Counted from the first letter of the stretch, positions 1 to 11,483 are shown. The stretch is 64,000 nucleotides of DNA from Glutamicibacter sp. B1 (GCF_039602135.1 NZ_CP125942.1:682001-746000), one strand, 5' to 3'. The notes: generated by a model not told the origin, from the sequence alone. Program-made: numbers and translations.

Positions 1-333
1 GGGCTTGACGTATTTGATTTCGCCGCCGGCACTGCGAGCCAGGGCTTGTAGGGCGCCGAGCTGGTAGAGGACGTCATCGGCGAGTTCGGTGGCTGAGCAG
101 TCGAGGAATCGGCGGCCGAATCCTGCGAGGTCTCGGTAGCCTACGTGGGCGCCGATGGTGACGTTGGCGCTTACGGCGTCACGGCAGGTCTGTGCGATGG
201 TGCTGGGGTCACCGGCGTGGAAACCGCAGGCAATATTGGCAGAAGAGACCGAGGTGAAAATGGCTGCGTCGTCGCCCATTTTCCAGTTGCCGAAAGACTC
301 GCCGACGTCAGAATTTAGGTCTATGAATGGCAT
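1..333 (-). CDS. pxpA: 5-oxoprolinase subunit A (LamB/YcsF family), N-terminal part
   Basis: Only the first 111 codons are in the window; the gene runs off the left edge. Reading leftwards from the ATG at 333, the protein begins [15 protein letters not shown] and continues with [11 protein letters not shown] and [16 protein letters not shown], the signature stretches of LamB/YcsF proteins. The family is now known as PxpA, the hydrolase-side subunit that works with PxpBC to open 5-oxoproline to glutamate in the cytoplasm. A GGGGAT stretch lies just upstream as a modest ribosome binding site. pxpB and pxpC, if present, should lie beyond the window. The family call is secure; the substrate is taken from the family. 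Confidence 0.85.
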   Translation of the reverse strand, partial: MPFIDLNSDVGESFGNWKMGDDAAIFTSVSSANIACGFHAGDPSTIAQTCRDAVSANVTIGAHVGYRDLAGFGRRFLDCSATELADDVLYQLGALQALARSAGGEIKYVKP

Positions 334-442
334 TGTGATCCCCGTCTCGTGAACAACTCTTGGTAAAAGAATGCCCTACTTTTGATAATTGTTCAACAAT
401 CTGGGGAAGGTTTTCTTAACTTCCGTCACACCATTGCATTGC

Positions 443-2128
443 CTAGGACAGTCCCACTGCCTTTCCAGCCTGATCAACATCCATGCGCAGCGCGGCCGGA
501 ACTTGGGGCAAGCCAGGCATGGTGGTCAGCACACCGGTAATGGCAACGATGAAGCCGGCGCCGGTTTTAGGGATCAATTCACGGATCTGTAGCCGGAAGC
601 CAGTAGGAGCACCGAGTGACTGAGGATCATCAGAGAAAGAGTACTGAGTTTTGGCGACGCATACCGGAAGATGATCCCACCCGTTGGAGTGAATCTGTTC
701 CAGCATCCGCAGTGCCTTGGGGGAGTAGTCAACACCTTCACCGCCATAGACATCACGCACCAGAGATAAAAGTTTCTCTTCGATACTTTGCTCAAGGTCG
801 TAGAGGTGAGTGAAGTTGGTGGGGGAATCCAATGCGCGCAATACTGCGGTAGCCAATTCGCCTGCGCCCGCCCCTCCCTGACCCCAGACATCCGCCGTGG
901 CGCACTCAATGCCGTTCTCTGCTGCCCAATCGGTGACAATCTTCAGCTCGTTAGCGGTGTCCAAGGTGAACTGGTTAATGCCGATGACCGGTGGGATGCC
1001 AAACTTCTTGATGATCTCCACGTGACGCGCCAGGTTGGGCAGTCCGACCCGCACCGCTTCAAGATTCTCTTCACCCAGATCTTCTAGAGATACCCCACCG
1101 TGCATCTTCAGTGCACGAATCGTGGTCGTGATAACCACAGCGTTCGGAGCGCAGTCGGCAAAGCGTGCCTTGATATCCATAAATTTTTCGGCCCCGAGAT
1201 CCGCACCAAAACCTGCCTCGGTCACCACCACATCTGCTAATGAGCGTGCGGTGTTGGTTGCGATGGCTGAATTGCAGCCGTGGGCAATATTGGCAAAAGG
1301 GCCACCATGGATGAAGGCCGGGGTTCCAGCGATGCTCTGGACGAGGTTAGGTTTGATGGCGCCTTTGAGCAACAGGGTCAAGGCTCCCGCCGCGCCTAAA
1401 TCATCGACCGTCACCGGCTCTTTGGTATACGAGTAGCCGATGGTCATCTTGCCTAGTCGTTTGCGTAGATCCGCTAGGTCCGTGGCAAGACAAAAAACAG
1501 CCATGACTTCTGAGGCTGCGGTGATCTCGAATCCGGTCTCGCGGGGCACACCGTCGGTGGGCCCACCCAATCCGATAACCACCGTGCGCAAGGAGCGATC
1601 ATTCATATCCATGACGCGTTTAAAAGTGATACGCCGTGGATCAATGCCTAGCTTATTTCCGTGGTGCAGATGGTTGTCCACCATCGCCATGAGTAGATTG
1701 TTGGCGCTGGTAATGGCGTGAAAATCCCCGGTGAAATGCAGATTGATGTCATCCATGGGCAACACTTGAGATTGGCCACCGCCGGTGGCCCCGCCCTTCA
1801 TGCCAAAACTGGGGCCAACGGAGGGCTCGCGTAAAGCGATCATGGTTTTTGTGCCACTGGCGGCCAGTGCATCAGCGAGGCCCACCACCATGGTCGTCTT
1901 GCCTTCACCGGCGGGAGTGGGCGACATTCCGCTGACCAAAACCACTCGTCCACGCTTAGTGTTCTTGGCTGACAATAGTGCCGGATCCACCTTGGCTTTG
2001 TAGCGCCCATAGGGTTCAAGCGCATCCTCGGGGATGCCGGCACTCGCGGCAATCTCAGCAATAGGCTTGAGCACTGTCCGTGCAGCGATCTCTAGATCGC
2101 TCAAGTGGGTTCCTGGCGTCGTTGCCAT
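443..2128 (-). CDS. fhs: Formate--tetrahydrofolate ligase
   Basis: The 561-residue product matches the usual length of formate-THF ligase, which makes 10-formyl-THF from formate, ATP and THF. The nucleotide-binding loop TPAGEGKTT is at about residues 70-78, followed by the family stretches REPSVGPSFGMKGGATGGG and HFTGDFHAIT. The start at 2128 is preceded by GAGAGGAAGAG, a good ribosome binding site. It is transcribed away from the upstream MFS gene with a 159-bp gap that folds into several hairpins (see the leader entry). folD and purU, the other enzymes around the 10-formyl/methylene-THF pool, are in the same window at 50.4 and 47.6 kb. Confidence 0.96.
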   Translation of the reverse strand: MATTPGTHLSDLEIAARTVLKPIAEIAASAGIPEDALEPYGRYKAKVDPALLSAKNTKRGRVVLVSGMSPTPAGEGKTTMVVGLADALAASGTKTMIALREPSVGPSFGMKGGATGGGQSQVLPMDDINLHFTGDFHAITSANNLLMAMVDNHLHHGNKLGIDPRRITFKRVMDMNDRSLRTVVIGLGGPTDGVPRETGFEITAASEVMAVFCLATDLADLRKRLGKMTIGYSYTKEPVTVDDLGAAGALTLLLKGAIKPNLVQSIAGTPAFIHGGPFANIAHGCNSAIATNTARSLADVVVTEAGFGADLGAEKFMDIKARFADCAPNAVVITTTIRALKMHGGVSLEDLGEENLEAVRVGLPNLARHVEIIKKFGIPPVIGINQFTLDTANELKIVTDWAAENGIECATADVWGQGGAGAGELATAVLRALDSPTNFTHLYDLEQSIEEKLLSLVRDVYGGEGVDYSPKALRMLEQIHSNGWDHLPVCVAKTQYSFSDDPQSLGAPTGFRLQIRELIPKTGAGFIVAITGVLTTMPGLPQVPAALRMDVDQAGKAVGLS

Positions 2129-2143
2129 GACTCTTCCTCTCTT

Positions 2144-2230
2144 CGGATCTTATGAATCCGAGGACGGTAAAGGAAGACCTAGGCATCAGGTGTTCCTCGG
2201 CTTGCCTTCAAGCTATCACCAGAAGGGCAA
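2144..2230 (-). promoter_or_regulatory. Structured 5' leader of fhs (three hairpins, class unknown)
   Basis: On the transcribed strand three hairpins follow one another before the fhs start. At 2230-2202 TTGCC(C)TTC pairs with GAAGGCAA. At 2197-2171 AGGAACACCT pairs with AGGTCTTCCT, with one C-C mismatch and a 7-base loop. At 2160-2144 CGGAT pairs with ATCCG right before the ribosome binding site. No U-run follows any of them, so a plain terminator is unlikely. The conserved ZTP motif seen upstream of folD is absent, and it does not resemble a THF riboswitch. The hairpins are visible; a regulatory role is inferred. Confidence 0.4.
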
Positions 2231-2287
2231 ATGCCTAAGAGCAATGGCCGTGGCCATACCCAGAACAGTGCTCAAGCTCGGTGGAAC

Positions 2288-3736
2288 CTAGGAACGTTTC
2301 GCGGCAGCTGAACCCTTGATCCCTAACGCAATGAAGACTGCGATGGTGGCCAGTACCGCGCCGATCAAGAACGCGTAGTGAGCGCCGGCAAACTGGGCAT
2401 TGGTCGCGTCAAGGCCAGCCTCGGCCTTCGAGTTTGCAACCACCGACATCACGGTGACGAAGATGGTGGTGCCGATGGCTCCGCCGAGCTGCTGTCCGGT
2501 GTTGAAGATGGCAGAACCGTGTCCAAAGAGCCGCGGATCCACTGAGGCCATGGCCGAAGACATCAACCCGGTCATCAGTAGGGCGAGACCGATGGAGAAG
2601 ACGATGTGGATGAGCATGAATACCAACAGTCCGGTCTCGGCGTTGACCGTGGTGTACAGCCACTGCCCAGCGGCCAACATGATGGCCCCTGGAATCAGTA
2701 CCGGACGAGGACCACGCTTGTCGTAGATGCGTCCAAAGATTGGTGAAACGATCGCCTGAGCAACACCACCGGGAAGCAACATAATGCCGATCTTCAGAGA
2801 ATCGATTCCCTTGCCTGATTCCAAGAGCAACGGAACGATCATGAGTGAGCCAAGCATGGTGCCGAAGGCAATCATGATCATGATGATCGCCAGGGTGAAT
2901 CCACGGGATTTGAAGGCCGAGAGGTTCAGCAATTCGCGTCCCTGGCCAGAGAGTCGCAGCTGGCGCTTGATGAAAATTGCCAGGGATACCAGGCCAATAA
3001 CAAAGCTGAGGATAGTTGGGATCGGGTTGGTTGAGGCGTGCTCGATGCTGGAAATTCCGTACACCAAGAATCCAAAAGCCAGTGCGGAAAGCACTACCGA
3101 AACACCGTCCACGCGCATCTGGCGTGCGTTGGCTGGGACCTTGAAGAAGATCGCGCCCAAGATCAGCACTGCCACAGCGATGGGGAGCATTAGCGCAAAG
3201 ATGTAGTGCCATCCCAAAGCGTGGACCACGGCGCCGGAGACCGTTGGGCCAATGGCAGGACCGACACCAATCACGATGGAGTTCAGACCCATGATGGTGC
3301 CGCGCTTGTGCGCTGGTACCAAGGTCAGGGTGGTGGTCATAAGCAGCGGCAGGATGATTGCCGTTCCTAGCGCCTGAATGATGCGGGCCAGAAGCAAGAA
3401 GATGAAGCTCGGAGCAATCACGGCGATGACCGTGCCCACCAAAAAGCTAATGATCGCGAACATGAACAGCGAGCGATGGTTGAATCGCTGCAGCAAGAAT
3501 CCGGTGGTTGGAATGACTACCGACATGGTCAGCAAGAAGCCGGTAGTGAGCCACTGGCCAGTTGCGGCAGTGATGTTCATATCGGCCATGATTCCTGGCA
3601 ATGCCACGGTCAACACGGTCTCGTTCAAGATCATGGTGAAGGCGGCCAAGGCTAGGGCTGCAATGATGCCGGTGAGTTGTTTGGTGCTCAGCTGTGGTGG
3701 GGCTAAAGGTTCACCTTTTGCCTGTTCAGAGATCAT
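2288..3736 (-). CDS. DHA2-family MFS drug transporter
   Basis: The 482-residue, strongly hydrophobic protein has the layout of 14-helix EmrB/QacA-type proton-coupled efflux pumps. It has a cytoplasmic N-terminus, a first helix ending ILNETVLTVALPGI (DHA2 motif D1), QWLTTGFLLTM in helix 2, and a motif-C-like GVGPAIGPTVSGAVV in the fifth helix. Substrates cannot be told from sequence. It is divergent from a TetR gene at 3886, and two near-identical palindromes lie between them, so it is very likely the pump that this repressor controls. The start at 3736 follows a weak GAAAGCGAAACG region. Confidence 0.9.
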   Translation of the reverse strand: MISEQAKGEPLAPPQLSTKQLTGIIAALALAAFTMILNETVLTVALPGIMADMNITAATGQWLTTGFLLTMSVVIPTTGFLLQRFNHRSLFMFAIISFLVGTVIAVIAPSFIFLLLARIIQALGTAIILPLLMTTTLTLVPAHKRGTIMGLNSIVIGVGPAIGPTVSGAVVHALGWHYIFALMLPIAVAVLILGAIFFKVPANARQMRVDGVSVVLSALAFGFLVYGISSIEHASTNPIPTILSFVIGLVSLAIFIKRQLRLSGQGRELLNLSAFKSRGFTLAIIMIMIAFGTMLGSLMIVPLLLESGKGIDSLKIGIMLLPGGVAQAIVSPIFGRIYDKRGPRPVLIPGAIMLAAGQWLYTTVNAETGLLVFMLIHIVFSIGLALLMTGLMSSAMASVDPRLFGHGSAIFNTGQQLGGAIGTTIFVTVMSVVANSKAEAGLDATNAQFAGAHYAFLIGAVLATIAVFIALGIKGSAAAKRS

Positions 3737-3772
3737 CGTTTCGCTTTCTGTAGAATGTTCAACAGAAAAATA

Positions 3773-3822
3773 GTGTCATAGACTGACAGAATTTTTCAAG
3801 AGAAAGTGTCAGTGAGTGACAC
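3773..3822. promoter_or_regulatory. Two TetR operator palindromes
   Basis: Site 1 (3773-3789) is GTGTCA-TAGAC-TGACAG and site 2 (3806-3822) is GTGTCA-GTGAG-TGACAC, a perfect 6-5-6 palindrome. Their centres are 33 bp apart, about three helical turns, so two dimers could sit on one face of the DNA. They lie 36-86 bp before the MFS and 64-113 bp before the TetR start codons. Position and symmetry make the adjacent TetR protein the likely ligand; binding is inferred. Confidence 0.7.
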
Positions 3823-3885
3823 GAATCAACTTTTTGCTCGTCATTGTGAGACGATCACTTGGACGAAATGGCTTAAGGAGGGCGC

Positions 3886-4488
3886 ATGGGAATCCGAGAT
3901 CAACGCAAGATGGAAACATCTCGAAAGATTCAAGCGGTGGCTTTAGACCTCGTTGAAGAGTTCGGTCTTGAGGCGACCACTGTTGCGCGAATCGCCGAAA
4001 AAGTCGGCATTTCGGAGCGCACGTTCTTTCGCTACTTCGACTCCAAAGAAGCGGCCATTGTTCCCGGCCAGGGAGAAATCATTGATGCCTTGACGGGTGT
4101 GGAAATTGCTGAGGGAGCCACGCCGGCGGAAATTTTTCAGCAGCTGATCGGTAGCTGCCGGAAACATATTCTCTTTGAGGTTGATGTTGACTCCTCCAGT
4201 CGGCTTGCCCGGATCATGATTAACGAGCCAAAGCTTCTGCTGGTCGCTACACGTCGTGAACAAGAGCTGGTGGTTGAGCTCAGCGATTCCTTGCGTGAGC
4301 GAGATTTGGTCACCGGGATGCAGGGTGTGTTGATTGCTGAGCTCATCGCATCGATGTGGCGCGTTACCTGGCAGAACTACACGCACGCTAAAGCTGCTGG
4401 GAGCAAGTTGACTCCAGCGGACTACTTCGAAATCACGGTCAAGGAAATGACGCAAATTTCTTCGGGGTTCGCTGGCGGTGCGCAGTAA
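3886..4488 (+). CDS. TetR/AcrR-family transcriptional repressor
   Basis: The 200-residue protein starts with the TetR DNA-binding domain: helix 1 at about residues 10-28, then TTVARIAEKVGISERTFFRYFDSKEAA (about 31-58) containing the helix-turn-helix. The C-terminal ligand domain is variable, as usual. GGAGGGCGC precedes the ATG at 3886. It is divergent from the DHA2 pump, and paired palindromes fill the gap, so autoregulation and control of the pump are expected. The inducing compound is unknown. Confidence 0.92.
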   Translation: MGIRDQRKMETSRKIQAVALDLVEEFGLEATTVARIAEKVGISERTFFRYFDSKEAAIVPGQGEIIDALTGVEIAEGATPAEIFQQLIGSCRKHILFEVDVDSSSRLARIMINEPKLLLVATRREQELVVELSDSLRERDLVTGMQGVLIAELIASMWRVTWQNYTHAKAAGSKLTPADYFEITVKEMTQISSGFAGGAQ

Positions 4489-4532
4489 CCCACTTCTGGT
4501 CATTGAGTTATGGCAGATTAACTTAAATGTGA

Positions 4533-6926
<2,394 letters not shown>

Positions 6927-6939
6927 TTCTTTCGAGCTG

Positions 6940-6982
6940 AGCAGGCAGGTGCCGTCCCAGTGGGGCGGCACCTGCCTGCTTT
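6940..6982 (+). terminator. Rho-independent terminator after icd
   Basis: AGCAGGCAGGTGCCG pairs perfectly with CGGCACCTGCCTGCT, with a further G-T/GC extension into a 3-base loop, followed by a short T stretch. It lies 13 bp after the icd stop. Confidence 0.85.
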
Positions 6983-7162
6983 AATGGGCGACGCAATTGC
7001 TCGTGACTCGCACGCTCCGACACCCGCTGATGAGACCGCGTCGAATGCGCTATCTTGAGTGAAAGCACTCGCGGCCATCGTTCATGAAGATGTCATCGGG
7101 GAAACCGTCCAAGCTCCGGCGCCGCTTTGACGGTGTACAGGCCGCAGGAAGTTGCCCACAAG

Positions 7163-8455
7163 CTACTGCGGGCTTGCGCCACTTTTAGCGGTCTGATGGT
7201 CGTCACGCTGGTCGGGTAGCGCGAGCGGTTCTAGCGCCCGTATTCGGCGCTGCGCATTGTGGATTTCTTGCCGACGTCTATCCCGCTCATTAGCCAATAT
7301 CGCATAGCGGACAATATGTGCGGGGTAGCATAACCTGACGTAGGCTGATCTGAGCTTCGGTGACCGTGGATAGCGAGTCAATGCCAAAGGTATCACCAGC
7401 AGGCAGCTGCACAGCGACGAGGCGACCAAGACCGTGATGATCATTGCCGACGTCTTTTCGGTTCCTGCGTATTCACCACTGTTCAGCATCGCGACACTGA
7501 GGATCAGCAGGAACAGAATGCTTGCGCCCAGCGGCACGAGCATCACTACGGCTGCCAGCAGAGAACGATTCTGCGGCAACAACCACAGGACGCCGATGAG
7601 GCAAGGAAAAAGTACCAGCAACAAGAGCAAGATCCAGAGATCAACAATGATCTCAACATATTGGGCTTGGTCTGCGTCTAACACGTTACGGGGCGTAACG
7701 AGCATGATCACCATAAACGTGATCAGTATCAGGACGGCGGCAGACAGTGATAGCACCAGGCGCGGCAACTGAACTGAATCACGTGGAGTGAAATACCATC
7801 GGCGAAATGATACGTTCGTCGCTCGAAGATGCTTAGATAGCATTTCCGGCTGCCGGTCTTGGATCGCCGAAAGATGCTCACTTGCTGACAAACGGAAGGT
7901 AGATGCGACGTAGGCCAGGGCCTGCGAAAGGCACACAATGATCAAGGTGTCGGTCGCGTCTTGGGGGACGGAAGAGCTCACGGTCAAGAACCTAGCAAGG
8001 TAGAGCAAACCGAACATAACTGACAGGCCCCCGCAGATCTCGGTGGATAGGCGCAGTTGTTCACGTCTGCGAGTCTTTTCCCGCGCATCATGTGTGGAGG
8101 CGGCCAATGAGCGCGTGCTCAGGGCCAAGGCAACTATCAATGTTGCCAAGATCGCCAACGCGGCAATGACTGTGTCTTTTCGGATCTGCACGGCATCGAG
8201 AACAATTGCCGGAGTGATCTCGACCAGTTCCAGATGAACCAGAGACCCTAAAATGTAGGAAAGGATCACGAACGCCACGCATAAGACGACCCCCAGGATC
8301 TGGATGCCGGTCCATTCGCCCAGCTGATTGGGCAGTGTCTTCTCGGGTTCCTGATCCCATATGTTTGGCGCTCGTCGCTTCCTTGACGAACTGCGATATC
8401 CATGGATTTGAACTCTGCCATTCATGGGCCTGATATTGTCATACGTCACGGACAC
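7163..8455 (-). CDS. Multi-pass membrane protein, unknown function
   Basis: I do not recognise a family. The product (430 residues from the first ATG; an internal ATG at residue 11 is equally possible) has a basic N-terminus with SSSRKRR. About seven or eight membrane segments follow, including GIQILGVVLCVAFVILSYIL near residue 50 and pairs around residues 215-245 and 255-345. A long basic C-terminal tail (about 380-430) follows. It is the only gene between the two copies of the icd 3' end and points against icd. No integrase or excisionase accompanies it. It may be cargo of a lost small integrative element. Confidence 0.7.
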   Translation of the reverse strand: MSVTYDNIRPMNGRVQIHGYRSSSRKRRAPNIWDQEPEKTLPNQLGEWTGIQILGVVLCVAFVILSYILGSLVHLELVEITPAIVLDAVQIRKDTVIAALAILATLIVALALSTRSLAASTHDAREKTRRREQLRLSTEICGGLSVMFGLLYLARFLTVSSSVPQDATDTLIIVCLSQALAYVASTFRLSASEHLSAIQDRQPEMLSKHLRATNVSFRRWYFTPRDSVQLPRLVLSLSAAVLILITFMVIMLVTPRNVLDADQAQYVEIIVDLWILLLLLVLFPCLIGVLWLLPQNRSLLAAVVMLVPLGASILFLLILSVAMLNSGEYAGTEKTSAMIITVLVASSLCSCLLVIPLALTRYPRSPKLRSAYVRLCYPAHIVRYAILANERDRRRQEIHNAQRRIRALEPLALPDQRDDHQTAKSGASPQ

Positions 8456-8537
8456 TATGGGAAGTAGTCGGGAATGCCCCGGCCTGCCACGCCCAGTTTG
8501 TCGACTGTGTCGATATGTAAGGTGTCGAGAAGATTCC

Positions 8538-8720
8538 GCATTCTCTGCCGTAGCTAAGGCACTGGGCGAGAACGAGGAAGCAATTGTTTCCGAGCTCGCA
8601 GCAGTCCAGGGTCAGGCTGTGGATCTGGCCGGTTACTACCGTCCAGACGAAGTCAAGACTTCGGCTGTCATGCGCCCAAGCGCAACTCTGAACAAGGCTC
8701 TGGAACTGCTGAGCAAGTAG
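8538..8720 (+). pseudogene. Detached copy of the icd 3' end
   Basis: Reads in frame as the last 60 codons of icd ([11 protein letters not shown] to ELLSK and the same TAG stop). One of the 7 differences is an Ala-to-Val change (EAKTS to EVKTS); most others are silent. Sequence before 8538 is not icd, so it cannot make an enzyme. Whether this is the ancestral gene end displaced by an insertion, or the copy brought by the insertion, cannot be told from one genome. Confidence 0.85.
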
Positions 8721-8733
8721 TTAGTTCCTGAAC

Positions 8734-8775
8734 AAAATGCCGTTTGGCTCTTAAAAAGAGCCAAACGGCATTTTT
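8734..8775. terminator. Terminator after the icd 3'-end copy, probably bidirectional
   Basis: AAAATGCCGTTTGGCTCTT pairs perfectly with AAGAGCCAAACGGCATTTT around a 3-base loop, giving A-rich and T-rich sides in both directions. It can end transcription from the left and of the esterase gene at 8799-9509 from the right. Confidence 0.85.
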
Positions 8776-8798
8776 GCCTTTGAAGGCAGAATCGTGAA

Positions 8799-9509
8799 TT
8801 ACATCTTGGGACTTGATGCCTGAGCGATGGTACGCAGCACCAGATCCGCGACGGCGGGGTCACCCAACACTCGGAAGTGCCCTGAGGAAGCCACCCGATA
8901 ATTTTGGGCTCCTTCTAAGGCTGATCCGGCAGGGATATAAGGATCAAAGGCGGGCGTGATGGTGGTAATCCGTGTATTGCACGTCACCTGTGCGCCGAGC
9001 TCCAAAAGTAGTGCGTCGTCTTCCCTGAATCCTGAGATGACAGGGTGTCGTACCAGCCGAGCATAGGGTGAGCCGGCGAAGGGAGATGCGATGGCGATCA
9101 GATGCTTGATCGATACCGATGGATCTTTGACCAACAAATATTTGCCAATCAACCCACCCTTGCTATGTGCGAGCACAATGACCTGATCTAGCGAGTTCTC
9201 CCGGAGGTAAGCCGCAGTGACGGCAGCGGCTTGGGCCATCGGCATCGTATTGCGGCTCAACCCCAGCAGTACGTGCACCGGGTGTCCGGCCGCATTGATC
9301 CGGTCGCACAGTCTGCGCATCATGGTCCAGTTTTCGAAGACGCCGGGGATGATCAGCACCGGTTCTCGTTTTCCGGTGGCGTAGGCCGCGGGAAGTCGTG
9401 AACGAAAAATTCCGTGCCCAATCGAATACAGTGCCCAGCGGCTGTCTTGGACCCAGGACCAAGCGCGTACCAGTGGCAATGGTCGATCAGGAGTTACACG
9501 AATTTTCAC
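8799..9509 (-). CDS. Alpha/beta-hydrolase (lipase/esterase-like)
   Basis: The 236-residue protein shows the alpha/beta-hydrolase order. PVLIIPGVFENW (about 50-61) forms the oxyanion strand. The nucleophile elbow AHSKGG (about 114-119) has Ser as nucleophile. TPAFDPYIP may carry the acid, and SSGHFRVL near residue 210 carries the likely catalytic His. This resembles cytoplasmic PGAP1-like esterases; there is no signal peptide. The substrate is unknown. It ends just before a shared terminator. Confidence 0.8.
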   Translation of the reverse strand: MKIRVTPDRPLPLVRAWSWVQDSRWALYSIGHGIFRSRLPAAYATGKREPVLIIPGVFENWTMMRRLCDRINAAGHPVHVLLGLSRNTMPMAQAAAVTAAYLRENSLDQVIVLAHSKGGLIGKYLLVKDPSVSIKHLIAIASPFAGSPYARLVRHPVISGFREDDALLLELGAQVTCNTRITTITPAFDPYIPAGSALEGAQNYRVASSGHFRVLGDPAVADLVLRTIAQASSPKM

Positions 9510-9723
9510 ACCTTCATCGTATCCACCGATGACACAGTGTAATTCGAAGATGAAGAATCTTCTAAAAGTGCTAGAAACCAGTAGGGGCTGAACTGAGCCT
9601 CGCTGTTTCCTTGCACACCACCACTCAAACTTTGCCTGACGTGGTTGCGGCTAAGCCTTGAAACGACACAGACGCCAGAATCGATCAGCTCGGCTCGGAT
9701 GCTTGGTTTTCGGGGCGTGAGGA

Positions 9724-10230
9724 CTATTTTGATGCTTCTTCAGCCACGGCAATGTAGGTAGGAGGATGAGGGATTCGTTGTCGACTACCCCAACCAATTG
9801 CCCAGCCGTCAGTATCGTCAAAGTAGTCGGCGTAGGCTATCGGCAAGTCTGAGAGCCCATGAACCTGCGAGGCCAACTGCGCGTACCAGCAAACGTATTC
9901 TTCATTACCGGTTGCGCTCAGGGCAGTGCGTTGAATTGAAGGCATCTCGGAGAGTATCGCTTCGGCCACCGTTACATAGCTGACATCGCTAGGGAACTGA
10001 ATATGATTGTTGAAGACGTCATTGGCTGCGGTGGAATATGAGCATGACTCACGCGGTTCAAACGGCGCTCCGAACTGGCTGGCGTTGTCCCACTCGGTCA
10101 CGTTGAAGATGACGATCCTCCACGCCGTACCGGACGCATTCATACCAGGCAGTACTCTCACTCCGGCATAGCCCATGCGGTGCAGGAGTCGGACTGCTTC
10201 AATGATCCTGACAGCCAATTGCGAAGCCAT
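9724..10230 (-). CDS. Conserved-looking hypothetical protein
   Basis: A 168-residue soluble protein that I cannot place. It has no membrane segment or signal peptide. Notable stretches are LLHRMGYAGVRVLPGMN near the start, and two aromatic/acidic clusters (VCWYAQLASQV and YADYFDDTDGWAIGWGSR). It stands alone between the esterase and the divergent RNase H gene. The ATG at 10230 has only a weak purine tract upstream. Confidence 0.55.
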   Translation of the reverse strand: MASQLAVRIIEAVRLLHRMGYAGVRVLPGMNASGTAWRIVIFNVTEWDNASQFGAPFEPRESCSYSTAANDVFNNHIQFPSDVSYVTVAEAILSEMPSIQRTALSATGNEEYVCWYAQLASQVHGLSDLPIAYADYFDDTDGWAIGWGSRQRIPHPPTYIAVAEEASK

Positions 10231-10466
10231 GATTCGGGTTTTGTTCCTTAACGATTGCCCGGAGTTTAACAGTTCAATATTCTCACGGGCCTAGGACAAA
10301 ATACCTGAGGAGTAATCGATTTCCTGCAGTAGTTCTCGACTGCCACAAGAATCGTCAAAAGTAACTATTTGATAAAAGTGCCCTGTATTTAACAGTTGTG
10401 AAACCAAAATGCGGAGAACGCTCAGTATTATCATTCTCAAGTCTCTCAGCTGAACGAGGAGGAATG

Positions 10467-11483
10467 ATGTCTGTACCTTTCCCAGGATCTCAGATCTCCA
10501 TTGTTCTGGACCCCGATGGGGTGCGTCGGTTTGCTTCCTCGGAGCGTCAGTCCCAGCCATCACGCATTCTCGCCGTCGTGGATCGTGTGCCTTACACACG
10601 TGATCCCTCCGGTACTAAGCATGCCTATGTCCCGTTTTCTTCCGCCATAGGTAGTGACGGGCATTTGGCTCAACGCAGTGAACGAGGCCTGCACTTCGAC
10701 TTCGCCGTGACGCTATGCGATAGCCATCATCGTCCGGTAGTCACGCTTTCAGGAACATGTAAAAGCGGTGAATTAGGAACAGCGATTCTGGACTCAATTG
10801 CTGAATTTACTGGCACATGCCGTATCGCCAGTGCCGCCGCCATCGATATTGTTATTGCGAATTCTGATGGACTTGGATTCACAGATTTATTGAACAATCC
10901 TGTTTTCTGTTTGAACCCTTCATGGCTTTTCGGAGCCAACCTAGAATCCGCAGTCCAAGCAAACCGGGACGCTCTGGCAGCAAGTCGTTCACGAGCAACC
11001 GTCATTGCGTACACTGACGGCTCACTGCCACACCATGGAAATGACCGTGGGGCAGGAGCTATGGTGACGTTGCAAGGGCATTGGGCCACGCGGATTGCTC
11101 CAAAGAATTTTTCTCGTAGTTCTTTGATGGCGGAGACTACTGGGGCTTTGTTGGCTTTGCGTTATGCCCCGGCGGATTTTGACCTAGTCATTTACAGCGA
11201 CAGTCGAGCCATAGTGAACGCCATCAATAACATCGTCAGCGGAGAAATTCAGACAAGGCAATCGCACCATAACGCACTGGAGCTTTCCATTGTGCGGCGT
11301 AGCGGGCGGACAAGAGCCGTATGGGTCAGGGGCCATGCCGGAAATCGTTACAACGAGGCCGCTGACCGCATGGCTGTACTCATGGCAAGACACTACAACG
11401 CGAGAATCGATCCGACGCAGACGCACTCATTGATGCAAAAGATCCTTGAAGAGGAACTTGCTGGGCTGGCACTGGCTGGTTGA
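10467..11483 (+). CDS. RNase H-like domain protein with a novel N-terminal domain
   Basis: Two adjacent ATGs (10464, 10467) follow GAGGAGGA; 10467 has the better spacing. The 338-residue product has about 180 N-terminal residues I do not recognise, then a type 1 RNase H fold. The four acidic/His positions are visible: YTDGS (Asp 184), LMAETTGAL (Glu), IYSDSRA (Asp) and VRGHAGNRYNEAADRMA (His and Asp). Such domains cut RNA in RNA/DNA hybrids. This is not rnhA of usual size, so the N-terminal half probably gives binding or a partner. It is convergent with the dGTPase gene. Confidence 0.75.
   Translation: MSVPFPGSQISIVLDPDGVRRFASSERQSQPSRILAVVDRVPYTRDPSGTKHAYVPFSSAIGSDGHLAQRSERGLHFDFAVTLCDSHHRPVVTLSGTCKSGELGTAILDSIAEFTGTCRIASAAAIDIVIANSDGLGFTDLLNNPVFCLNPSWLFGANLESAVQANRDALAASRSRATVIAYTDGSLPHHGNDRGAGAMVTLQGHWATRIAPKNFSRSSLMAETTGALLALRYAPADFDLVIYSDSRAIVNAINNIVSGEIQTRQSHHNALELSIVRRSGRTRAVWVRGHAGNRYNEAADRMAVLMARHYNARIDPTQTHSLMQKILEEELAGLALAG

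Noticed and set aside
2129-2287. ZTP or THF riboswitch before fhs
   Set aside because: Looked for the GACTGGC, GGGGAGC and GCCTGGG blocks and for the THF consensus; none is present. Only unclassified hairpins remain.
2409-3212. 267-codon frame inside the DHA2 transporter
   Set aside because: Same strand, other frame; rich in H/R/W as expected from a hydrophobic-protein shadow.
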